Position numbers and translations under genes: made by a program
Part shown: positions 1 through 8,600 of the stretch, piece after piece
How positions within the stretch are numbered: the stretch's first letter is position 1
Layout of the letters: every line of letters starts with the position of its first letter
The notes under the pieces: generated by a model
Seen by the model: the letters and a program-made list of their open reading frames with translations, nothing else
Database searches by the model: none
Told to the model about the DNA's origin: nothing
Origin: Euborellia annulipes
Lineage: Eukaryota; Arthropoda; Insecta; Dermaptera; Anisolabididae
NCBI GenBank assembly: GCA_023213315.1
Contig: JAKCPI010002885.1
Location: 62,001-126,000 of the forward strand
Direction: 5' to 3'
DNA length: 64,000 nt

Positions 1-24
1 GTCAAAAAAAAAATTCCTAATCAT

Positions 25-180
25 ATGCAGCCAAATTTATTGTGATGTTTCGACCTTCTTAAGAGCCGGAGGCGAGAATAAATGAAATTTTAATTTCAAA
101 ATTAAAATTTCATTTTCTTCTTGCCTCCGGCCCTGAAGATGGCCTAGACTAGTGGCATAAACGTCACAATAAAAGAAATA
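25..180. repeat. Foldback element, decayed
   Basis: Two arms, one containing GATGTTTCGACCTTCTTAAG and the other the complementary CTGAAGATGG and AAACGTCAC words, flank a palindrome at 90-112. A hammerhead-like core survives at 133-165 on the + strand, with GAAAC decayed to TAAAC. Confidence 0.6.
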
Positions 181-335
181 ATTTTGGCTGAGTTTGGAAA
201 ATTGCTCGCTGTGGCTAATATTCGCACCCCTGCCTAGGGAGGCTCACATTTAGCAAAACGCTGGTTTAAATCATAATCAGTAGTGGATGGCTTATTTATT
301 TAAAATTATGTTGATTAAAAGTGTCTGCGATGATT

Positions 336-560
336 AAAAGCGAGGAGGGGGGGCAGTAGCGTATCCAGGTGGGGGCGAAGGGGGACGCTCGCCCCCCACC
401 GCCCCAGGCCCATCAAGCCTTTCCGGCTTTTTTCCCGGAATTTCTGGCTTTTTTTTTTGAAATTTCATAATAAATTCATTTTTTATAAAAAAATCCGGAG
501 AAAATTTACAAAAAAATGAACGAGATTCGAATACTAAAAAAAAGGTCAAATGACATTCGT
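336..560. repeat. G/C-run-containing repeat fragment
   Basis: Begins near CAGTAGCGTATCCAGG (353) and contains alternating G and C runs like the hAT MITEs described below, but no matching right terminus was found. Probably a truncated MITE. Confidence 0.35.
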
Positions 561-598
561 ATAGCCTACTTAAAAAAAGCTATTTATATAGGTTAGAG

Positions 599-1028
599 CA
601 GAGGTTCCCAACCCGTGGACCGCGGGCTGATTGGAACTGGGCCGTGGACGTCTAAGTAAAGATAAAAATTATACAAAACAATATATAGCTGAGATGATAT
701 ATTAATAAGAGGGTAGAAATGAGAGATGCAGCTAAAGTTATTTCTTTATACGTTTAATTCACATAGATGATGTTTCGGTTCCGTGTTTGAACCATCCTCA
801 GAGCTGGCGAAAAGTCATAATGACTTTTCGCCAGCAACACGGAACCGAAACATCAGCTGTGTGAATTAAACGTATAGAGAAATAAACTTGGCTGCATCTC
901 TCATTTCTACCATCTTATAAAAATTATATATATTTATATAAAATTATATACGGTGTATACACTGGGCTTCAGCGTTTTTATTTTACGGTAAAAGAGGGCC
1001 GCACATCAAAAAAGGTTGGGAACCGCTG
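599..1028. mobile_element. hAT-type MITE (CAGAGGTTCCCAACC ends)
   Basis: Terminal inverted repeats CAGAGGTTCCCAACC and GGTTGGGAACCGCTG are flanked by GGTTAGAG (591-598) and GGCTAGAG (1029-1036), an 8-bp target duplication with one difference. Non-coding. A foldback element (708-915) is inserted inside it. Confidence 0.85.
708..915. mobile_element. Foldback element with hammerhead-like core, nested in a hAT MITE
   Basis: Left arm 708-822 and right arm 823-915 are inverted copies (for example GGTAGAAATGAGAGATGCAG against its complement near 900). The core on the - strand at 769-801 reads CTGAGGA, stem GGTTC/GAACC, GAAAC, ATC. Only the left arm keeps the full core. Confidence 0.75.
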
Positions 1029-1049
1029 GGCTAGAGAATATAGAACTTC

Positions 1050-1285
1050 TGATAGGTTAATTTATAGGCCAATAAAGTTTGTTTCTTCCTTATTTTATGA
1101 TTGAGGGAGGAATTTAAAAATTATTTCTTTAAAAAAGGAATTTAACTCCTCCCAAATCATAAAATAATTAAATAAATCTATTTCTTATTGGTCCTTTAAA
1201 ATAGCCTATCAAAATTGAAAGAAAAGAAAATGGCGGATTTCTTTTCTCTTTTATTTTAAAGAGATATTTTTAGCTTTTTAGTATA
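1050..1285. repeat. AT-rich dispersed repeat (pair with 50085-50310/50555-50580)
   Basis: Contains TGATTGAGGGAGG, its partial inverse CTCCTCCCAAATCAT, and AAAATGGCGGATTTCTTTTC. A second copy at 50085-50580 is interrupted by SINE-A; this copy shows the uninterrupted state. Confidence 0.7.
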
Positions 1286-1403
1286 GTATTGTTACTTTCT
1301 CTCTTTTTTTTTTTAAGTAAATTTTTTCTCGTGACTCAAAAAATCACTCCATTTTTTTCTGTTGCCTTTTTTTTTAGGTGCGAATCTCATTCAACGTTTT
1401 TTT

Positions 1404-2000
1404 ACTTTCTCTTACCTCTATATATGTTAATATATAGAGAGAGAATTGGATTCATGTCAAAAATTCAATGTCGAGGTTTTGATGGATATACACGTTTTAA
1501 GGTCCCCTGAGTCCAAAAAAGTGGTTTTTGCAAAATGGTCTGTCTGTCGTGTGTGTGTGTCTGTGAACAAAATATCTCATGAAGGAAAATAGTTAGGAGG
1601 TTGAAATTTTATATTCAAGTCACGTACTCCCTGATATATAACAAGAAGCATATGAACATAATCAGCCAAAAATTACTAATACTAGTACTTTACTGAATCA
1701 CTTTTTCAGTTTTTTTTTCGCTTGTCTCAAAATTAATTCTAACGATTTTGATTAAAATTCATAAATCATTTATTTTTTAGATGCTCTTTAAAATGTATAT
1801 TCTCATTTTGCTCTCAAAATTGTTTAAAGCACACTTTACTCTTAAAGATAGGAGAAATGGTTGCCATGGTAACAAAATATAAATATTTTCCCATGTTTAT
1901 AAATTTTATATCTTGAGTTTTAATATAATGGTGGTGGTATATCTGGACACAAAAAAATCTGAAATAGAAAGTTGTGCCCTGTGCGACCAGTCACACCAGT
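1404..2000 (+). repeat. Rep-1 dispersed repeat
   Basis: One end carries a TATATAGAGAGA hairpin followed by TTCATGTCAAAAATTC, the other ends in GTGCGACCAGTCACACCAG. Internal words GGTTGCCATGGTAAC and AGTACTTTACTGA recur in every copy. No coding capacity seen. Confidence 0.75.
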
Positions 2001-2040
2001 TTTTTTATATTAAATTGTTTACAAAAAATTAAAAAAATAA

Positions 2041-2360
2041 TTGGGTATAGGAGACTTTGCAGCCAAGGAAATTAAATAAAAAACTTATTTAATTATTAAT
2101 CGTCGACGTTTCGGTCGCAAGTCACGACCTTCCTCAGGACGATTGTAATAAGTCATAAGCGAACAAGTTACTCTTAATACATACAGCCCAATTAAAAATT
2201 GTATAACTTACAATGATAATTAAATATAATACTGTCAACCTTGTATTCTAACAATTAATCGTCCTGAGGAAGGTCGTGACTTGCGACCGAAACGTCGACG
2301 ATTAATAATTAAATAAGTTTTTTATTTAATTTCCTTGGCTGCAAAGTCTCCTATACCCAA
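2041..2360. mobile_element. Foldback element with intact hammerhead-like core
   Basis: Nearly perfect inverted arms (2041-2145 and 2256-2360), ends TTGGGTATAGGAGACTTTGC and complement. Core on + at 2259-2301: stem I TCGTC/GACGA, CTGAGGA, stem II GGTCG/CGACC, GAAAC, GTC. The mirror core is at 2101-2142 on the - strand. A second family member lies at 39575-39765. Confidence 0.8.
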
Positions 2361-3406
2361 TTCAAAGTCTACAGCCACTTCTCATCACTAGTTAAAAAAA
2401 TAATTGCTATCATTGTTATGTATATTTTAATTATAATAAGATACAATTAAAAAGAAATCAGTAGCCTTTGGGGGGGGGATCCTCTACCCCCCGCTCCCCT
2501 AAATGGAACCATATGAAAGAGGGACTTCCTTGTTAAGAGTGAGGCCTTTAAATGTAGATTTCCATTTCTATGATAAATATAGTACATTTACTAATAGTTT
2601 TACTGGGATAAACTTAAATAGTATAAATTAAGAAAAATAAAAATTACGATATTAATTTAAATGATTTCCTCATTCATGTTTATAAAATTAAATGAATCGA
2701 GTTTTATCGAGTTTATACTGAGATCCCATTACCCTTTACAAAAATAAATGAAGGAGCGAAATTTGAAACTTGCTTTAGGGACAAGTGGGATTATTATTGC
2801 AATTACGTCATATGTACATATAAATTCTTTAGCGAATTTAATTAATTCAATTATGAATAATTTATAATTACAAGAATAAATTTTTAAGATATTATTTATT
2901 AATAATAAATTTATTCATTTTCAAAATCGTGAATCGTAATTGTCATTTTTCAAACTTGATGATGGTGCACTTTCATTTTATTATCACGATTTGCGATAAG
3001 ACCAATCAAGTGCATTTTTGCAGTTTTTAATTAATTCTATTGTTTATTATTGTTCATATTTCATAAATTAGATTCATTCCCAGGCTATATTATCTAGTAT
3101 TAAAATATTAATCTAACAATATCTAACCTACTACAGGAATATATTTTAAAATGTATTTTATTTACCAGAATAAAAAAATCTACTGTGACTGGTCGAACAG
3201 CACACAACTTTCTCTTACCTTTGGTAATTGAAAGTTCTGTACTTGTCACACCAGATTTTTTTTGTTTAGATAGAATTTAAGATGTAAAATTTATAAACAG
3301 AGGAAAATATTTATTTTTTGTTAGCATGGCAACCAAAATGAGAAAATTTAAAAGGGCATCTAAAAAATAATTAGTTTATGAATTTTAATGAAAATCATGA
3401 GAGCAT

Positions 3407-3634
3407 GCTCAGGGGCCCACATCTTGTGGGTACGTGGATGGCGACCACGAGCTGCCCTAGCTGGGACTGGCATTACTTCTGTTCTTTGCATGTCAGTCTC
3501 TTTCCTTCTACATTTTTAACAGGTGTCAGACCGTGCGACGGGCCGGCCTGTTCTATTCCTTCCCGGTAGCAAAAACCCATGAATGACAAATTCCACCGAC
3601 CCCACCCCATAATCAGGTGAAGAAAGAAGAAAAA
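3407..3634 (+). mobile_element. SINE-A copy
   Basis: Starts GCTCAGGGGCCCACATCTTG, carries the GTACGTGGATGGCGACCACG block and the CAGACCGTGCGACGGGCCGG block, and ends in an A/G-rich GAAGAAAGAAG tail. Inserted in Rep-1. Confidence 0.85.
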
Positions 3635-4021
3635 GAATCAAAATCTTTGAAACGACTTCACTAGTACTTTTTGGTCGATTTTATTCAAAAGTTTATTTTC
3701 ACACCCCAGAGGAGGTTGCCTAACTTAAATATAAAATTTCCACCTGGTAGCTCAATTCCTTCCTGCTTTAAATTGAAACCAGACAGACACACATACAAAC
3801 TGACAGTTCATTTTGAGAGACCCACTTTTTTGAACTCAGGGGATCTAAAAACATGTAAGGTGTGCACCATGCTGGTCACCAGATTTTTTGTTTCGAAATA
3901 AATTTAGTTTCCCATAACATCTTAGTTCCAAACTTGCATTTTAAATGTTGACTATTTTAAATAAACTATGGTTATTTAAAAAAAAAAATTCTTATATTTG
4001 GATATTCTATACACAATAGAG

Positions 4022-4333
4022 CAGTGGCCCTTCCCAACCGGTGTGCCCCGACACCCAAAGGTGCCGCGTGATTGGCTCAGGGGTGCCGCGAGATATTGGG
4101 ATAAACAAAAAAAAATTACCCTATACTTAAGCTAACAAAATTATTTATGTATATTTACTACGTGACTGTAGTAAAGTTTACTATAATATGTTATTGTGTA
4201 GGTTACTTATTATAAAATATTTCGATACCTTTTCATATAAAACTTAATTTTATTTTAAATCAAGGAAGGGTGCCACTAGTGTTTAATATTATTCCCAAGA
4301 GTGCCGTGAACATCAAAAGGTTGGGAACCACTG
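4022..4333. mobile_element. hAT-type MITE with perfect 8-bp target duplication
   Basis: Ends CAGTGGCCCTTCCCAACC and GGTTGGGAACCACTG, flanked by CAATAGAG at 4014-4021 and again at 4334-4341. Non-coding, inserted in Rep-1. Confidence 0.88.
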
Positions 4334-4529
4334 CAATAGAGATTCCTAAATAAATACAATATTCCATAAGAATTGGAAAAATTTTTTAAAATGTGTAAAA
4401 AGATCCAAAGGGGACCGAGCCCCTTTTGAATCGAAATTAACGTTCTAATCCCCATAGTGATTTAACATTGGCTTTATGGAAGGAAGAGTCGGAAAATGAA
4501 TTTAAAAAATCTGAAATATTAAATCAGTA

Positions 4530-4872
4530 GGGTCCGACCGAAACAAGATTTTCAGCCGAAACCGAATATTCGGCCTCGACCTTAGTTTCGGCCGAAACAG
4601 AAACTTGTATCTCCTATAAAAAATTTTTTCATTTTACCTTTTTTTTTTTGAAATTTTTTCCCTCCCGTGAAAATCATTTTACCTTTTTTTAGGGAGACCA
4701 AATTTTTCTCCCTCAAGTGCAAATCATTTTACCTTTTTTTTTTTTGCATGCGAGTCTCATCCCATCTTTTCAGACTCAGGTTTCGGCCGGCCGAAAGTTT
4801 CGGCTACTTTTTGGCCGAAACCATGATTTTTGGCCGAAACTGGCCGAAACCGAATATTCGGTCGGTTTCTAT
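4530..4872. mobile_element. CCGAAA-rich MITE
   Basis: Dense in CCGAAAC and its inverse, with ends GGTCCGACCGAAAC and GTCGGTTTCT and a flanking duplication AAATCAGTA (4521-4529 and 4873-4881). Non-coding; superfamily not certain. Confidence 0.6.
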
Positions 4873-4986
4873 AAATCAGTAAAGTGTACTTCAAACAATT
4901 TTCACAAAAAATTTTACTGATATATTTTTTAAGGGGCATATAAAAAATAGTTGATTTATATTAATCTAAAAAGAAAAAGATTTATT

Positions 4987-5148
4987 GAGGAAGGATGTGT
5001 AAATGCAGGCAGCCAGAAATGAAAACGCTCTCAATTCCCTTTGAATGTCCATACGTTTCGGGCAAAATTTATTCGCCCATCCTCAGTGAACTATTCTAGT
5101 GGGAGAGAGTTAAGTCTCCTTTGGTATACATAGTGGTTGTTATTATTA
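4987..5148. mobile_element. Foldback-family fragment with hammerhead-like core
   Basis: Flanked by AAAAGATTTAT words consistent with target duplication in Rep-1. Core on - at 5052-5086: CTGAGGA, stem GGGC/GCCC with an AT loop, GAAAC, GTA. Confidence 0.55.
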
Positions 5149-5592
5149 TTGAAAAAGATTTATAATCTGTTACCAAGGCAACCATTTCTCCTATTTTTCC
5201 TATGAAGAACAAGAGTAAAGTGGTCTACAGAAGATTTCAACGGCAAAATGAGAATATATAATACACAGACAGACCAATTTGCGGGACCCACTGTTTTGGA
5301 CCCAGGTGACCTCAAGACATGTATATCCATCAAAATCGAATTTTTGACATGACTTTCTCTATATATTTCATATATAGGGTAGGAGAAAGTAAAAAAAGAA
5401 ACTACTGCCCCTGATGGTCATAATGACCACAATTGCAAATGCTCGTTGATTCATTCATTGGTGTTTTGATGAATGAGTGGTGAGTGACAAGATGCGAAGA
5501 GAGTGAGAGAGCGGAAGGCAAGAGAGAGAGAATGAGAGAGAGGAGAGGAGAGGAGACGCATCAAGTAGCGTTTGGAATTGAAGGTGAGCCAG

Positions 5593-5627
5593 TCAGTGCA
5601 GATCGTGGGTTGTGCGCGTTTGGTTCG
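5593..5627 (+). promoter_or_regulatory. Proposed TATA-less core promoter (Inr + DPE) of the transporter gene
   Basis: TCAGTG at 5593-5598 resembles the arthropod initiator, with A+1 at 5595. GGTTCG at 5622-5627 falls at +28 to +33 and fits the downstream promoter element RGWYV. The stretch 5405-5700 is not matched by any repeat seen elsewhere in the window, and a GA-rich run (5495-5555) of the kind bound by GAGA-type factors lies just upstream. A second initiator-like TCAGTT occurs at 5635-5640. Inferred from motifs only. Confidence 0.4.
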
Positions 5628-5659
5628 CATCTCGTCAGTTGGCAAGAGACACGCAAGGC

Positions 5660-5691
5660 ATGAACATGCAGGAGGCTAGCAAAACTGAATT
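5660..5691 (+). CDS. Eaat: Transporter exon 1 (proposed first coding exon)
   Basis: ATG at 5660 (a second in-frame ATG at 5666) opens ten codons, [10 protein letters not shown], followed by the donor GTAAGT at 5692. The exon leaves two bases; the exon at 20854 needs exactly one base before its open frame resumes, so joining them continues the frame through [13 protein letters not shown] into MESQGDR. The phase match has a one-in-three chance of being accidental. If this exon is not used, translation would begin at the ATG at 20894 and the upstream exon would be untranslated. A competing strong donor, AAG|GTGAGC, sits at 5582/5583. Confidence 0.42.
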
Positions 5692-8600
5692 GTAAGTGCC
5701 TAACACCCGGCTCGGCTATGCTTCGTGATAGGCACTTCCAGGCCATGAGGCTACTGCCCGCCGTTAAAATCAACCCTTAAAAATGTCCCGTTTTTTTTTT
5801 TTCCTTCTTTATAATGACATTTAAGAAGATTCGCAAAATTAATTGTTCAAAAAGAGATAGAGTTAATCAAAAAATTATTAGAACATTAGTATTTAAAATT
5901 TCAGTAAAAAGAAGTCTTATGGTTTTTCGTTTGAACTTTTTTTTTGCGGTTGAAGACAGTGGCGGATTAAAGTCGATTGGGGCCTCTAGACACTTTGTTT
6001 AGGGGCCACCTTGATAATGTATATGCAATTATTTTTTGTTCTACTCACTATCACTACCCATTTAAAATTTTTAAAAATAAAAATAAAAAAATTGGCAAAT
6101 TGTGCTTTATTTTTAAAATGGAGCTACAGAGTACACACAGAAAAATAAAAATATATTTGGTTCAGAAAATATTTTTTAAATTTTTTACAAAATTAGAAGA
6201 GGACGCCAGCCTTCCCGGGGTATATCAGCCAGATAAAATAAAACATCGAAACGTCGGCGACAGAATTTTTATTTTACCTGGCTGCTGTGTCCCGAGAAGG
6301 CTCCTGTCCTCTTCTAATTGAATATTTACAGCAATCAAACTCAACAATTAAAAAAAAAATATTTTTAAATTTTGGGACCCCTAGGCATGTGCCTAGTGGG
6401 TAATTCGGCACTGGGTGAGGACCTTATCAATTTGTCGAGTTTAATTTATGCGAATACTTGACATAATAAAATACCTAATATGGAAATATTTATTTTTAAA
6501 ATAAAAAATATCTAGATGTAAATTAAATCAAAGAACCAAGAAAAACTTTTAAATTTACAACTGGTACTGGTTAAAATTGAAATTGCATAGGTCCTAAAAT
6601 AAAATTTATAATTAATTAAAGATAACATAATAAAAAAAGATAGAACTTTTAAATATAATTAAAAAAAAAAAAAAACTGCAGTATAAATCGCTGTAACCTA
6701 TAAAAGAAGTTGCTACTATGTTCAAAAAATGTTACTTTTATTCGTCTACTATAAGGAAAATGATAATAAGATTTAAACTTTCAACCGTAGGTTCTTGTTG
6801 AAACATTTTGTAAATTAAAATTAAATATACAAATTAAACGCCTGGTTATTTGTTTTAAAGTTATAAAATTAACACTTGATACATATACTTCCTTGTCATT
6901 ATCAGAAGTGCATCAAAATATTTGAAACAAATAACCTAGTATTTAATTTTAATTTAAAAAAAGATATTATACAGTAGGGCCTATGAAATATTTTATTCGC
7001 AACCGTTGCTCTAATTTTATAAATCTTTCTGAAATAACAATTATATTTTATGATAAAATTAACAATAGCTTATATCAAAGTGACAAAATCAGATATTTTA
7101 TAATATATTATTTCTAATTTACACATAACGTATAAAATAATAAAATTAAAATGCAAAGTTGTAGGATCTCTCTGAACACGGGGCGCGTGTAATCAACGAC
7201 AAAACCACGATTTTATTTTTTTTGCATAAAATAAATTTAATTTCATCTTTATTTATTTTTTTGATCTTTCTGGAGCATTTAAATTTTAAAAACAATTTTA
7301 TTTTCCAAAATAAGTTTTAATTTATAAACGGATGCTTGGACACATGGATATTTGAATTAAAACAAGCTTGTGAGTCAAATGTTATGGGAAATTTAACCCT
7401 CAATCTATTAATAATAATTCTGCTCCTCTGGCCATTTGACATGTCAATTTCACATTAAATCGACTACCAAGTTCTTGTGCCAACTATCTTGACAAGCTGG
7501 TTCCTGGTGACCCTTCATTCACTCCGCCTTAAACAAAAGACCTTCCCTGGGGGATCGGCAATATGTCTTATATTACTCTGACTAAACAAAAAAAATATTG
7601 CAGGAAGTCTAAATTTACCTAACGTAATGCTTATTACTAGAGAACCCGACATGAAGATTTAATTAAATATTAAAATTGGTCAACCGGATGTGTCACTTTA
7701 TTCTTTTGGGTCCCTTATTCTTCCTCGTTGTTTTATTATTCCAGTAATTCGGCATCGCAAATCATGGATGCTCCCATTTAGGACCGTCACAGAGCCTTAT
7801 CAGGGACGTGAGGGAAGCGCACTAAGATTTTGAAAAAAAAGTAATACTTTTTTAATTAGTCTAAAATATAGATAGAGCCTTGTTTGAAAAAGATGGAATT
7901 TTTTCAATCAACGCTCAATTAGCCAGTCAATATATCGTTTAAGATTATAAATTGAACCGGCGCCCTAGAATAAGGGTAATCCACCCGCCGCGAAAGCGTG
8001 GAGGCCCAGGTTCGACTCCGGAGGGCGCAATTTTGCCCAATCTTAAGCACAAAAAATCTCGCAAATTTGTAATCTATAAAATATAATAATAATATTTTGA
8101 TTAAGCAGTCTGTTTGATAAATTAAAAATTTGTAAAATTTATTCAAATTTGTTAGAATAATTAACATTTTCACTAGTATTTGAAATTTTAATTTATTTTT
8201 TAGGTATAAATATAAAAATATTATTCTCAATGTGCGTCTGTCTCTCACGCTCTATTTGGGCAACATTCCGTTGGAATTTCGAAACGAAAATTTATCTGTT
8301 TAAACAAAAGCTTCTAAGGATTATAGGAAAATTATTTTCGTCCCGAAATTCCTATAACTTTTTGTTGAAGTTACGATTTCTTCCAAAGGAAATTTATTTG
8401 AATCTTTTAAATATATTGGAAAATTAATTATAATCAAATGTCTTCAATATGGAAACACAAATCTACAAGTTGGCTTGGAAATTAGAAAGGCAGTTAGTTG
8501 CTCTGTTATCAGCTTTCTGGGTATACGACATGGGGCTGTGGGAGAAGCAACGAAGAAGTTAAAAAAGAAGAGAGCACGCATACTACTGACCCTTAAAACA

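Larger units (their letters stand above)
3172..5397 (-). repeat. Rep-1 long copy broken by four insertions
   Basis: Colinear with the full-length copy at 34082-35105 once four insertions are removed: SINE-A (3407-3634), a hAT MITE (4022-4333), a CCGAAA-rich element (4530-4872) and a foldback-like element (4987-5148). The last three have flanking duplications of Rep-1 sequence. Confidence 0.7.

Noticed and set aside
334..549. 71-residue ORF on the - strand
   Set aside because: Low-complexity Phe/Lys/Pro composition from G/C and A/T runs in a repeat fragment.
5451..5773. Small protein genes on the - strand over the promoter island
   Set aside because: No homology or splice context; the + strand promoter and first-exon interpretation explains the sequence better.
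7955..8030. tRNA gene
   Set aside because: Has a B box and a tRNA-like head, but the arms do not close into a cloverleaf and a diverged copy exists at 39880-39975: a SINE head.
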